Positions 48,501-59,000 are shown, numbered from the stretch's first letter. The stretch: DNA of 64,000 bases from Geminocystis sp. NIES-3708 (GCF_001548095.1 NZ_AP014815.1:3347656-3411655); one strand, 5' to 3'. Notes: generated from the letters alone by a model not told the origin. Made by a program: numbers and translations.

Positions 48501-49786
48501 GTTGTTAAGGTAATTTCATTGTTAACATCACTATAAGGTGTTTTATCACCTGTGGCATTCAGATCACTTAGGTCAACTCGATTTCCTGAGATAATGCTGA
48601 TAGAATCATCAACTAAACGAACAGTTAAAGGCTCAGGAGTACCATTAAAATTTTCAAAGGGAAGAAAACGAACTTTGGTATCTTTATTCAATAAAAGAGC
48701 ATTGTTTAATGTTAATCCTGAAACAGTACCGCCAAACCCGATGAAAGTCTGCTCAATGGTAATCCAGTTAACTCCATCATTTGACCATTGCCAGTCCCCT
48801 TGAAAAAAACTAGCATCATTAGTAACCACTGCGACACCGCCAAAACTATCACCATCAAGATCACTAAATTTAGCACTAAAGATATTATTAATAGTATCTC
48901 CACTAATGGTATTTGGATTTTGATCTTCTACTGAAATTGGTGTTAAATTAGGTGCATTTATATTTCCGATGCGAGTAGGTGCATCATTGGTGGATATAAC
49001 ATTGATGTCAATAGTATCTGTCGTTGTAGAAAAAGCTGTATCATTACCATTCGTAGTAGTATCAGCTAAAGTTCCATTGAAGCCAGTAGTTTGATCCCAT
49101 GCTCTAAATGTTAAACCATCAGTAATCGAACCATTGAAATTAGAAGTATTATTGACTACATAAATTCTAGTTACACCATCATCAGCTAATAGCAAAGCGG
49201 ATGAATTACTTAAAGCACTGGCAATAGTCCAGTTCGTACCGTTATCCAGAGAATAATATAAAGTTATATCAGAAGATACATTAGTAATAGCAATGCTTTT
49301 TAATGAACTAACAGAATCTATATCAGAGATATTACCATTAAAGTCACTGATCAAGCTACCTACGGCACCTACAGGGATGTTATCTTCATCAACAGTTAAG
49401 TTTAGTGTGCTAGTGGAAATTAAATCAGGTGCATCATTAACAGGGGTAATTGAGAAGGAAACATTTTGATTTGTAGAATTAGAGCCATCATTGACATCAA
49501 TATTTAAACTAGCTGAACCATTATAGTTATTGTCAGAGTCATAACTTAAAGTCGCTAAGGCATTATTAACATCTGATTCTAACCCTTGAAAGCTAATAGT
49601 ATTTCCTGAAACAGAAACGTTACTCAAGTTTGTGGTTGAACCAATATTTATATTGCCATTCGTAGCAATTAAGGTAACTGTAAGAGTAGTTGAAGTGCCA
49701 CTAATATTTATGGTTGTAAGATTTAAAAGACTATCTTCGTTGAAAATATATGAGAATGAATTGCTGTCGTTAATAGTGATAGTCAT
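36524..49786 (-). CDS. Giant RTX/bluetail surface protein 1 (4420 aa) with cadherin/CSPG-like repeats
   Basis: This enormous protein is predicted to be secreted and adhesive. It lacks a classical signal peptide and starts directly in a repeat (MTITINDSNSFSYIF). About 26 Ig/cadherin-like modules follow, most ending in a TPVNDAP-type motif. Roughly residues 750-1520 are CSPG/cadherin_3-like (LPTSGILKLDG...FTQKDI...FEHDG). About ten copies of a different module carry GxWQYSxxGxxW and IRFxPxxNYNG. Residues about 4190-4310 are RTX nonapeptides (GGDANDRLDAAAGND, GGNGNDYLNGG) that bind calcium. The last 110 residues (DLIMDFNVSQGDKIL, KFGTRTFLAINDD) resemble the cyanobacterial bluetail domain. RTX proteins normally leave through type I secretion, but no such genes are in the window. 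The 3' 1.7 kb is nearly identical to that of giant gene 2. Confidence 0.9.
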   Translation of the reverse strand: MTITINDSNSFSYIFNEDSLLNLTTINISGTSTTLTVTLIATNGNINIGSTTNLSNVSVSGNTISFQGLESDVNNALATLSYDSDNNYNGSASLNIDVNDGSNSTNQNVSFSITPVNDAPDLISTSTLNLTVDEDNIPVGAVGSLISDFNGNISDIDSVSSLKSIAITNVSSDITLYYSLDNGTNWTIASALSNSSALLLADDGVTRIYVVNNTSNFNGSITDGLTFRAWDQTTGFNGTLADTTTNGNDTAFSTTTDTIDINVISTNDAPTRIGNINAPNLTPISVEDQNPNTISGDTINNIFSAKFSDLDGDSFGGVAVVTNDASFFQGDWQWSNDGVNWITIEQTFIGFGGTVSGLTLNNALLLNKDTKVRFLPFENFNGTPEPLTVRLVDDSISIISGNRVDLSDLNATGDKTPYSDVNNEITLTTTVTGINDAPLRISDEPIIFTPTNEDNSNPSGQSISSLFNSQFDDFNDSYSFFGGSNQNNLAGIAIVKNNAVASEGTWEWSNNGSTWNSIPFNLSNNNALVLSANTFIRFVPALNYNGNVGSLTSRLIDDSSGAVISGSTLDFANVVSGGTTAYSDENNTVQLKTSVTPINDAPTRDVTKPDLILLAQEDTANSGTATVSTLFATGFLDTADAQNLIGGLSTSNQFAGVAIVQNEATVNGTWQYSTNGTTWTNISTTLIPTNALVLNKDTLIRFLINTPNFNGNIGKLTARLLDNSSGEVVTGTTLDVNTIDGTAIYSNSSNQVLLFGSITPINDIPTINPVSLIVNEGGSGTFSNSGNFNLADIDNVDQQLIIKIASLPTKGILTFNGRQVVVGSTLSADQIPQLQYVHSGNQVLIQSSDSFNITAEDGAGGLIALTPIPITINPVNQDPSAEGEETLYEGQTGVIVPITISDPDQAVGIPHDIKILTLPTQGKLKVNGIEIISIPMGGLMVSSTDAITYDHNGNEPIGNDSFNVEIIDDGGGTGFSATTVSTISLNIIPNNDDPFLVNNTGTSLDINTGREITVDSAMLQVDDPDSSISQLTYTLTDIPNNGYLLYDDNGTKKRLLVGATFTQADINNGIISYRFFESGTGIFNDSFSFQVRDSEITSYPVVREGGIYDGATLETITFPITVEDNTERGFGEGGETFPDRGPTQPPTEENNQGVGIINSPAILDEASSIVITDTLLKFIDPDNLPEEVIFRLAELPTSGILKLDGVALRVFDSFTQKDITDGLLTFEHDGNEDFIDNFKFTISDGSNIVTNSGNPFIFEIDVTPKNDQPIINVSGKPFVREGGTTGIAPDSSLSTYITLSDVDGSGEKSGEGFATVNNLTFKVLNLPIHGTLEVNQGAGFVPVTTSTIITKAQLDGNLFRYIHDGSENFDDSFDIQVDDNTTGTINNLSTITTVEIDISPINDPPVFDQKKDLIVLEGGTATIKGSNGITIDESRLIYQDPDNTSIQRQYVITTDVEYGTLFLNGQALGLNSVFTQNDLDNDRITYKHDGSENHDDEFLFTVRDGAGGSVDGNYQIKVTPRNDRPTIDVPSNTLELFDNIALNITGIIPSDIDIIQLNTGVSNSVEVDRLRITLNPLLNGSTYQNGVLNLTTINGITFINPASGLPYPDQNNTNNGSTNYGNKLIIEGTLAELQSAVNTLTYQLDPNANSDVNGTIELKITVDDRIYDPNTGSVTASNGGFQNQNGSAFNDLDNTAFGTIKIQTSNENNPPQVTTSKNNTSFATFINEDQATLLNGQGNNPTKIIIIDEDAFGSNVRVTLTVANGIINLSNSSLITGGANGSQNITLTGNLTDINNVLEGLSYNPSTDYNNFGTSGFLPTNNLLTVVVNDLGNSGVGGPKETTRDIYLVVRAVNDAPTRIDANPIITTVPEDTIPTGNTVLSLFNPKFNDQKDNQTASSGSGANSLAGIAIVGNTNDPTQGKWQWSINGTLWTDISNSPNLSSSLLLSSNTLIRFLPVSDFQGTPSGQLTTRLIDSSSGVVTSGGSVNLSATNATGGTTRYSDLNNEVILQTIVSPINDAPIATTGTVSITTIAEDTTPTGTQLLGLLNSQYDDQQKDNQTNKNGNNTATPLTYVAIVGSTNYVAGQGAWEYSDGGTGWINIPVSGLSDSRALIIPSDRQIRFVPAPNFFGTPGTLSVKLADGSSVLTTSNNSTDNSEFKNLTLTTNGGIGTTGSWSVNNVTISTNITTVNDAPSINNPNTVVNLTAIDEDNTDPTGETVLNLFSSKYNDTIDNQQAITGGGKADTNFAGIAVVANASTSGQGKWQYNTGGGWLDLPILLSDSNALVLTTTDQLRFVPALNYYGDPGQLTVRVSDGTGFTAGVSQNINAIIGTKTDGSGGWSSDTTDLATTVNPINDTPVLNGTTGTAQTTIEDANPVAVGTNLTGISDIEIGLNQLPDLVTATVTIGNFFAGDLLTFTLPSGVTATANGTGDVYTLSGSGATLVNILSALQSTTYVSTSNNPTNIINGNELNPTRTIQYQINDTQSINNLSNVITTTVEYTEVFNDAPSLENASFVIDEDPAINVGQTIDTLFTGKFSDPDGPSASLSGIAIISNTANGTTEGTWQYSTVSNPNETDWFAIGTVGDDNITQALALSKNTLVRFVPVLNYNGTPPALQVRALDDTYSNFTNASTRVNVNTSVNGGQTAIAANPSTLAVTVNPVNDTPIISGNTGARTYTENNSSIILVTASGAIVDVDTNNFPNGTLTISLNNYLTGDVLSVNNQGTGNGQIGLSGNNITFAGTTIGTTSGGNANNLVITLNANADKTAIQALLDNLTYRSTSDDPTNVGANPSRTFNVTFNDGGNIGSGGPLNSNILSGTINVIAVNDDPVNSVPTTQTTPEDTTRIFNSTNNNRISISDVDAGNQFVSVTLTVANGIVNLSGVSGLTFQNSTSNGSNNIQVTGTITNINNALNGLSFSPTANYNNNFSTGSITVVTNDLGNTDALANQNKADSDTIIINITPVNDAPIISLVASPVTGTYTEGQTAFNVGQNIAAIADIEIDQNEPTIANNFTSTVTITDFFTGDILDFTLGSTGVVVINPSNGVYTLNGTKANVLQVLQTTTYFSSSDNPTNYNTNFDRVITYRINDNQSVNNLSNIVSTTVNITPENDPPVVTASNGVTTFIEGNNVLSTPVIVDSGLILDDVDNLTLASATVSITNFLPEDILVFTNNPSFGNITASYVNGVLTLSSVGQTATLTQWQNALRSITYTNSSDIPNNLDRTITITINDGQANSISTTRTVQVVPVNDTPILSAGSIETYAENASLVAIAPTMTLTNADTDLLVYNNGSSLTINYSSGGTSNDQLSISDGNGITISGTDVLYNGNIIGTFSGGVNGTGLTITFDGIDSSGLAVQTLLNNISFSNNSDDPIGGNRVFEITINDNEGNDNGGWEFAISSTTVNLIPVNDAPSFTNNATLTAIKEDYDNDLNTIQGEQINILFNGFFNDADISTNPFLSGLAVIGNTANATTEGAWQYSTNNGLNWFDIGNVNDSGNALVLSATTKIRFVPTANYNTNIFVVPPLQVRALDNTYSSGFTNGSTRIDIDTTNNGGTTAIAGGTNTIETSVIPVNDIPNLNIPGVQVLASGNIITFSASNSTPNAITIDDLLDFPYGADDNFTVTLTTTKNGNADGILTLGNGFTNNNNTITLTGTKNDINIALDGLTYSPFNSNSELSAILEVIVNDNANGGTAISGLGDALTATGEIIINVSNINEPPVFTNPLPSTIIATEDTPFGFTGNSLISFDDPDDFDNNLKVTLSVTNGKLTLGTLTGINVTNGANGSNNLTFQGTETDLNAALASLIYQGNQDYNTLGSNKDVFSIIVDDLGNTGVPIPNTDPLLRGQININVTPVNDAPVANPSVTIPPVNQDNINPPLNRLPTLLSSSYDDSKDQVLGGSSSTPLRGIAIVRNNADPAQGKWQYSASTLAYELWNDIPLDSSANKLSTSSALILNNYSTVKLRFLPNPQFNGTPTNQDLEVYLSDGLGFSASSTVSDRKDISGDITNPINGWSNDSILISTTINKINTPPIINDLDGDIFAVAPNGTTKIDQVTGTGILAATITDVQGLKIGGQLTISLDAFGVNNSGDQLSIATGGNISVVGNVVSVNGTAIGTINSINNGTNGKSLTINFTKDLTPAEGNTLIQNITYQASNTVGIRAASFTVTDGQGGTSNTATAYLNVTSSTIPYGPPILGDVNGQVRSDILKGTSGNDIINGKGSNDILYGYNGDDLMMGGDANDRLDAAAGNDILLGGSGDDALLGGNDNDILVGGDGKDNLTGGNGNDYLNGGFGSDTITGGAGADMFDYRELKHSFLGTVSNVREYDLIMDFNVSQGDKILTSRAITSFNTTPTTMTSLTHTAVTSALSSLGSNSAALVKFGTRTFLAINDDIPAFDANNDTFVEFRYTATTTAPLNINVFSTL
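36530..38246 (-). repeat. Long direct repeat, giant gene 1 copy
   Basis: The 3' 1.7 kb of giant gene 1 matches 50061-51732 of giant gene 2 almost base for base over long tracts, including the last repeat modules, the RTX block and the bluetail end. Divergence is concentrated in short tracts such as about 37430-37560. Confidence 0.9.
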
Positions 49787-49983
49787 AATTTTTAAGATAA
49801 GAAAAAGCTAAGTATTTTTACGGAATAAATTAGTGTTTGTAAAGTTAATATAAAGTTTTTATAAAATTAATATAAAGTCATAGATAGTATATAAATAAAA
49901 GGTTTCTTGAATTTATAATTATTAATATAATAACAAATTAATACATGAATTAACTTATGAATAAAAACACATTTTAATTTTGT

Positions 49984-50016
49984 AAAAAAAATCTCTCCCC
50001 TAAAATTGGAAAGAGA
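49984..50016 (-). terminator. Intrinsic terminator after giant gene 2
   Basis: On the minus strand TCTCTTTCC pairs with GGGGAGAGA (two G-U pairs) around an AATTTTA loop, followed by T8. It starts 39 bp after the stop of giant gene 2 and resembles the terminator at 60331. Confidence 0.85.
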
Positions 50017-50054
50017 AATAATATTTTAAATATTTATGGTCTATTTTTAATTAC

Positions 50055-53000
50055 CTATAGAGTAGAAAAAATAGATGTATTTAATGGTGCAGTAGTGGTA
50101 GCAGTATAACGAAACTCAACAAAAGTATCATTATTAGCATCAAATCCCGTTTCACTATCATTGATAGCTAAGAAAGTTCTTGTGCCAAATTTCACTAATG
50201 CCGCTGAATCTGCACCTAAACTAATCAAGGCAGATGCTACAGCAGTATGTGTTAAAGATGTAATAGTAGTAGGAGTTGTATTAAAAGAGTTAATAAGGCG
50301 ACTAGTTAATATCTTATCCCCTTGACTCACATTAAAGTCCATAATCAAGTCATACTCTCTCACGCTAGAAACAATCCCTAGGAAAGAATGGTTTAACTCA
50401 CTATAATCAAACATATCCGCTCCTGTACCTCCAGTCAGAGTATCAGTACCGAAGCCACCATTCAGGTAATCATTTCCATTACCACCAGTCAAATTATCTG
50501 CCCCATCTCCTCCCAGTAATATATCTTGTCCATCTCCTCCTAGTAAAGCATCATCCCCATTACCAGCTATTAATATGTCATTTCCTGCCGCTGCATCAAG
50601 GCGATCATTGGCATCTCCCCCCATCATCAAATCATCGCCGTTATAGCCATAAAGAATATCATTTGAACCTTTACCATTGATAATGTCATTACCGCTAGTA
50701 CCTTTAAGAATATCACTGCGTACTTGACCATTGAGATCTCCTAAGATAGGTGGACCATAGGGAATTGTACTACTGGTGACGTTCAAGTAAGCTGTTGCCG
50801 TATTAGAAGTACCGCCTTGGCCATCGGTGACAGTGAAAGAAGCAGCACGAATTCCTACCGTATTACTGGCTTGATAGGTAATATTTTGAATCAAAGTATT
50901 TCCTTCGGCGGGGGTAAGATCTTTGGTAAAGTTTATGGTTAAAGGTTTACCATTCGTACCATCATTGACAGCATCAATAGTTCCAATACCAGAGAGGAAA
51001 GAGGGATTAATACTTAAAGTGTCATTATTAGTACTGACACCGAAACCATCAAGAGAAATGGTTAATTGACCTCCTATTTTTAATCCTTGAACATCAGTGA
51101 TAGTCGCCGCTAAAATATCTGTACCTGTAACTTGATCTATTTTTGTCGTTCCATTAGGGGCAACTGCAAATATATCTCCATCTAAGTCATTAATAATGGG
51201 AGGGGTATTTATTTTATTAATAGTAGTAGAAATCAAAATACTATCATTCGACCAACCACTTATAGGATTAATAATATCGCCACTAATATCTTTGCGATCA
51301 CTGACGGTTGAACTAGCAGAAAATCCTAAACCATCAGAAAGATAAACTTCTAAATCTTGGTTCGTAGGAGTACCGTTAAATTGAGGATTCGGTAAAAAGC
51401 GAAGTTTCACCGTAGAATAATTGTTTAATACTAAAGCAGAGGAAGTAGAAAGTCCACTAGTAGGAATATCATTCCATAATTCATAGGCAAGAGTACTCGC
51501 TGAATATTGCCATTTACCTTGAGCTGGATCTGCATTATTCCCGACGATAGCAATACCCCGCAAAGGTGTTGATGAACTACCACCTAATACTTGGTCTTTT
51601 GAATCGTCATAGCTACTATTTAATAATGTAGGTAAGGGATTGAGAGGAGGATTAATATTATCTTGGTTAACTGGTGGTATTGTTACATTCGGATTCGCTA
51701 CTGGGGCATCATTAACAGGAGTCACATTAATGCTGAAAGTTTTTGGTGTTGGATCTAAATTAATTCCGCCAGAACTTATACCCCCATTATCTTGTACTTG
51801 AAAAGTAAAGTTAGCATAAGCAGAACCAATACTATTACCGTCAAGAATAGGTGTAAATACTAAATTAGGAATATTTGCTACAGTAATCAAATCCCCAGAA
51901 TTGATAGCACTACCATTTAATTCTAATGTACCAGCAGTTGGTAAAGTAGTGATTTTAACCGCACTAAAACTATTACCTTCTGTATCACTAAAGCCAAAGT
52001 CTAAGACATTAAAAGTATAGCTACTATCTTCAGTGATAGTCACAGTTTTATTTGTACCACTAGGTGGATCATTAACAGGGGTAATATTAATGGTGGTAGT
52101 AGCAAGATTACTATCCGCATTACCATCATTAACGATAACTGTTACACTTCTTGGGGTGGTATTCGGATTATTTGATGTGTTGTTGTATTGAATTTGAGCA
52201 ATGGCAGTTTGATAGTTAGCTAAACTCGCACTACCCGTTAAAGTTAATACTCCCGTACTTGAATTATAACTACTAGCCGTAATTCCTGCAGGTAATGTGC
52301 CATTGATGATTAAACTTTCTACTCCATTACCATCAGGGCGATTGGTAAGGGTAATAGTCGCACTTTCAATGTTGGTATCATCAACATCCGTTATGGTTAC
52401 ATCTACATCTCCTATGGCTATGGGTGTTTGTTCGGTAAAAGTCGTATTATAATTAGCACCCGTTGCTCCACTACTATCATTCCCGTCTAAGTCTAAAGTC
52501 GGTGGGTCATTAACGGGAGTAATATTAATGGTGGTGATAGCAAGATTACTATTAGCGTTACCATCATTGACGATAACTGTTACACTTCTTGGGGTGGTAT
52601 TAGGATTATTTGAACTGTTGTTATATTGAATTTGAGCAATGGCAGTTTGATAGTTTGCTAAAGTAGCACTACCGCTTAAAGTTAATACCCCTGTACTTGA
52701 ATTATAACTACTAGCCGTAATTCCTGCAGGTAATGTGCCATTAACGATTAAACTTTCTACTCCATTACCATCAGGGCGATTGGTGAGGGTAATAGTCGCA
52801 CTTTCAATGTTGGTATCATCGGCATCTGTGATGGTTACATCTACATCCCCGATGGCTATAGGTGTTCCTTCGGTAAAAGTCGTATTATAATCAGCACCTG
52901 TCGCTAAACTACTATCATTACCGTCTAAGTCTAAAGCGGGTGGGTCATTAATAATAGCTATACTAATAGTAGTGGTAGCAAGATTACTATCCGCATTACC

Positions 53001-56000
53001 ATCATTGACGATAACTGTTACACTTCGTGGAGTAGTGCTAGGATTACTAGAACTATTGTTGTATTGAATTTGAGCAATGGCAGTTTGATAATTCGCCAAA
53101 GTAGCATTACCTGTTAAAGTTAATACTCCTGTAGCTGAATTATAGCTACTAGCTGTTATTCCTGTGGGTAATGTGCCATTGACGATTAAACTTTCTACTC
53201 CATTACCATCAGGGCGATTGGTGAGGGTAATAGTCGCACTTTCAATGTTGGTATCATCAACATCTGTGATGACGACATCTACATCTCCTATGGCTACAGC
53301 TCCTACCCCTGCAAAAGTCGTATTATAATCAGCACTCGTTGCTCCACTACTATTATTACCGTCTAAGTCTAAAGTTGGTGGGTCATTAACTGGGGTAATA
53401 TTAATGGTGGTGGTGGCAAGATTACTATCCGCATTACCATCATTAACGATAACTGTTACACTTCTTGGGGTGGTATTAGGATTATCTGATGTGTTGTTAT
53501 ATTGAATCTGAGCAATAGCAGTTTGATAGTTTGCTAAAGTAGCACTACCTGTTAAAGTTAATACTCCCGTCGTTGAATTATAGCTACTAGCTGTTATTCC
53601 TGTGGGTAATGTGCCATTGACGATTAAACTTTCTACTCCATTACCATCAGGGCGATTGGTGAGGGTAATAGTCGCACTTTCAATGTTGGTATCATCAACA
53701 TCTGTGATGGTTACATCTAGATCCCCTATGGCTATGGGTGTTTGTTCGGTAAAAGTCGTATTATAATTGGCACCCGTTGCTCCACTACTATTATTACCGT
53801 CTAAGTCTAAAGTTGGTGGGTCATTAACTGGGGTAATATTAATGGTGGTGGTGGCAAGATTACTATCCGCATTACCATCATTAACTGTAACTGTTACACT
53901 TCTTGGGGTGGTATTAGGATTATCTGATGTGTTGTTATATTGAATCTGAGCAATAGCAGTTTGATAGTTTGCTAAAGTAGCACTACCTGTTAAAGTTAAT
54001 ACCCCTGTGCTTGAGTCATAACTACTAGCTGTAATTCCTGTGGGTAATGTGCCATTAACGATTAAACTTTCTACTCCATTACCATCAGGGCGATTGGTGA
54101 GGGTAATAGTCGCACTTTCAATGTTGGTATCATCAACATCTGTGATGACAACATCTACATCTCCTATGGCTATGGGTGTTTGTTCGGTAAAAGTCGTATT
54201 ATAATTGGCACCCGTTGCCCCACTACTATTATTACCGTCTAAGTCTAAAGTCGGTGGGTTATTAACGGGGGTAATATTAATGGTGGTGGTCGCAATATTA
54301 CTATCATTTTCACCATCACTTACCGTGACATCAACAGTACGAGGAGTACTATTAAGATTAGCAGATGTATTATTGTAAACAACTTGTGATAATGCCGTTT
54401 GATAATTGGCTAAGGTAGCACTACCCGTTAAAGTCAATACTCCCGTAGCTGAATTGTAACCACTAGCCGTTATTCCTAAGGGCAATGTACCATTAATGCT
54501 TAAACTTTCTAATGCACCATCTAGGGGATTAGTCAGCACAATTCTGGCATTGGTGATGATTGTACTATCAAGATCAGTAATTAGATCGTCAGTATCTGCG
54601 ATCGCTACATTGGTAGATGAGTTTTCTATGAATGTAGTTGTATAATTAAATCCGAGAGTACCACCATCTAAATCTAATACAGGAGGGTCATTTACTGGGT
54701 TAACATCTACGGTAAAGGTTGCTGTATTACTATCAAGTGTTCCATCGTTGACTATTGCCGTGAATACTCGGTTGGCATCAGTGGGGTTTTCACTCGTATT
54801 GTTGTAACGTAATGCTTCTAGGATTGCTTCAGTTTCAGCTTTAGTAAGATTGCCTGAATTTTTGGCAAAGTTTAGGGTTCTTATCGTACCATTGTCTGTA
54901 ACGTTTAGGGTGTAAGTAACACCTCCTACTCCAGTAATAGTATATGTATTATTGGTATTGAGGGCAATCGTTCCTCCTGAAGTAGCACCATTAATTAATA
55001 GTTGTTCTGATGCTCCATTAGTAATCTGGGCAAGGGGGATAGTAATTCTGAGGAATGCGATCGTATCTGTGTCATCGGTTATGGGAGTGCCAGTTGCATC
55101 TTTAGTAAATGCTACTCCTGTATCTCCTTCATTGAAGGTAGCAGTATTATTAACCGTGCCGTTGTTAGTGGTATCTAAATCTAAAGTAGGAGGAATATTC
55201 CCTGCTGAAGGAACACTGATAGTATCTCCACTGGTATCTGTGGCATCATCATTATCAACATAACTAGCAGTTAAAACTGTACCTGCTGTTAGGCTGATAA
55301 ATTGACCTGTATTCCCACTATTAGCATTTGTCAGTGCCGCTTCAAATATACCTGTATTAACGCCAGTTTCGGTTAAGGTAAAAGTAACTCCATTAACAAC
55401 TGATTGTATGGTCTCTATGGTAGTGTCGTTTTGATTTTCGTCTAAATCTGTTACTCGTAGAAAAGCATTAGCTCCTACAGCGTATTGAGTACCAGCATCA
55501 GCACCCAGTAAACCAGTAATAAACTGAGTAACAGAAGGTGTACCTAAGTCAAGGGCTGTGATGTCAAATGTAGAAGTAGCGGTATCAAATATATTGCCTT
55601 CATAACCCTCATTAGCTTTTACTGTGACACTATAAGTTCCTGTATTTAAAACAGTTTTCCAAGGATATTCATAAATTTTGAAAGCACCATTATTATTGGT
55701 ATCAACAACATAAGTATTATCAAGACTTAAGTTAAGATCGCCAGTAGTACCTGGTCCATCAATGGTTAAGTTTAAACTGGTAATGTCATAATCGCCGAAA
55801 GGATCACTAACTTTTACTCGCAGATAAACTGTTCCACCTGCATCAATGGAGGGGATAAAACTACCATCATTGCTAGTATTTGCATCATTACTAAAGGCAC
55901 TATTATAAAAGCCAATATTTTGAACTCCATTACTACCATCGCTATCTACGTCAACAATATCGATGACGGTGGTAGTGGGTAATTCTATGCGAGAGGGGGT

Positions 56001-59000
56001 AGTTGCACTGTCATAGTCAGCTTTAAAACTTAATCCACTTTGATTATTGGTGACTAATAATTGAACTTTTTGCCCTGCAGGAATGGTGACATTACCAGAA
56101 GAAGGCGTTCCTGTCCAAGTAATATATCCTGTTGTACCAGTTAGGGACGTATAGCTCTGGAAAGTTAAAGGAACAACAGTATTACCAGTACCACTCGCAC
56201 CATAAGTTAGAGCCGCCGTAACCTGATTAGAAGGAGTTCCACCAGAAAGCCCACTGATATAAGTTACGACATTGATTGTGCCACCATTGGGGATAATAAA
56301 TGTATCCGCCATAGGGATAGATTGAGTGAAAGTTGTCGTAGGGGTAGCAGAAAATGTACCCTGAACCTGAATGTCGTCAATGAAGAAATTTTCATTTCCT
56401 TGACTACCTGTTGAGGCAACACGGAATCTTATTCTGAAATTAGCATTTAGGGCACCTGCTGGAATTGAATAACTTTTATTGCCATTTGCGTCGCCAGAGT
56501 CTAATGTATCGAGTAAAGACCAAGAGCTTCCGTTGTAAACTTCAACAGCAAGTGTGGGATTCGTACCATTAACAGAGGCTTTATTGTAGAAAAAAGAAAG
56601 GGTTGCTGAAGTAGCACCATTCAAATCAGCAGCACGAGATGCTCCTCTATTTGAAACTGCTGCTGGACTACTAGTTGTATCAGCCGTAATTAGCAAAGAG
56701 TTTCCTGAACCCCCAGAACTATTGCCAGAATTAACAACTTGGATTGATCCACCATTAGCAGCGGCATTAGAGTCGTTTACACCACCTGTACCTGGACTTG
56801 CAATCTGATCTGTCCAATCTGAAGTCCATGCTTGAGTACCACTGGAGCCACTGTAAGAAACAGTGCCAAAACTATCCCTATACGTTTTAGTAGAGACTGC
56901 ACTTAAATTCACCGTGCTATCAATGTCGGGGTTATCAGTTGTATGAGGTGCTTTAGTAGGATCAATACGATCTAAATCGCCACTAGAGTCACCAGAGGCA
57001 CCGTCATCAGAAAGGTAGAGAATCTTAGTTTTCGAGGGAACAACTACCGTACCTGTGGCTGTGTTGGCAAGACCTGTATTGATATTATTATCATCACCAT
57101 TGGGAATACCAGGGAAGGAAGGATTATCAAACACAGCCCCAAAAATAGGATCTATATAGTCAACTTTAAGGCTATGACCTCCTACCATATAAAGAATACC
57201 ACTATTATTACCGTTATTAGTATTATTGGTAGAGGTAGGAAGAGGTGCTCGAAAAATACCAGAACTAAAAGTTGTTTCTGTGAGGGTAACAGTTTCCAGT
57301 TCTCCTGTGGTAGTGTTAGTAACAGTTACCGTTAAAGTATCTAAGGTATTTAGTACATTATCATTACTGTTATCTTTTAGATCTCGATAAGTATTAAGAT
57401 CACCATCAACAACTTGAAGATAGATAATGCCATTTTCCTGATAACTTGTCACAGAACTACCATAACTAGAATCACGGAAAGATACTTCACCATCAACGTT
57501 AGGCACACTTACAGGGGTATTGTTGTTAACATCTTTTGTAATGGCATCTCCTCCCCCCGAAGGATCTCCTGTTAGTTTGGCAGAATTGGTGATAGTCAGA
57601 TTAGCATCCGTTAAGTTTTTGTTAACATCACCCCGTACAGTTACTCGATATTTAATAACTGCTTGATAACCCCTTAATAAGCCTTGATTCCCTGCAAGAG
57701 TGGTATCTGTATCGGTAATGGTATAGCCTCCTGTGGCTTGATCCAAAGGGAATAAATTAGTCAGTCCATCAAGATCGGTATTAGATAGTAATATTGTGCC
57801 GTCAGGATTATAAATAGTTAAATTAGCACTATTCGGTACATAAATAGCACTATCCGTCGGATTGATGGAGTCTTTAATATTAATATTAAATAGATCGATT
57901 ACCGCTCGGTTAGTAACGCTGATAGTATATTCGACTTGTTCATTTAAGTTAATAAGATTATTGTCATTACTAACACCCGTACCGTAGGTAGCTTGACTAG
58001 CTTCTTTAGAAGTTTTCTTAAAGACATAATCTGGGAAGGGTAAAACTGTCGTACCCATATCTAGGTAAGGATTCCCTGGACCAGCTACGGCAGGATCTTC
58101 ACCCCACGCACCCGTTATTAACGTCCCATCAATGGTAAATACACTGATCCCACTTTGATCAAAATCAAGGGAATCAGTAATACGATAGGATTCAAGAGCT
58201 TGAATATTGTATTTAACGTTACGAGCGTTGGATTGAGTGTAATCTGGCTTTCCAAGACCATCTAAGATCCAACCATCACCGTCTAAGTCGATATATAGGG
58301 TTGTTGCTTTGGGTGCTGTTACCCATACAGGGCTACCATTAAGAGCGGTTTTTGGGTCAGCATTATTATTACCAGGTCCCCAAGCGACTACAAATCGATC
58401 AGTTAAATAACTTTCGGGAACTAGAGAATAGCTCCAATCATGGGTTTGGTTATTAGTGGCATCAGAGTCAATGGTACTAACGGCAAAAAATTTAGCTCCA
58501 TCGGTAGTATAAAAATGTGCCCCAGAGTTTGGCATCTGCACATACTTAGTAGTATTAGCAGGAACAACAATAGAGCTTCCACTAGTGCCTTGGGTATCAT
58601 AATAAACTGTGATAGGTGAAGTAGTACTAGGATTATACAAAAACACAAAAACTGGATCGATAGCTAGAGTTGTTCCCACAGGGGCATAATAACTATTCGA
58701 CCATTGTTCTTTTGGTGTAATAGCAAACCAACGGTTTTCGTAACTAGAACCAACATCTCCAGCGATGGAATAGACTGTAATAGGTCTTTTTGTTGTTGTA
58801 CCTAATGAATCTTCAGAGTTGACAGTGGCTCCTGCTAATACTCCACCACTGACTAAATAAGTCTCTCCTTGATTAAGAGTAACGGTAATATCAACACTAC
58901 CATTACCATCCCTATCTATTTTGACTCTTGTATTGTTTTCTGTTGCAACAATATGGAGAGAGGTGTATTCAAATAAACGGTTAGCGGCACTATCAGGATT

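Noticed and set aside
52063-54690. Regular repeat array as a CRISPR
   Set aside because: The units are 438 bp, coding and in frame with no short repeat-spacer pattern; it is protein tandem duplication.
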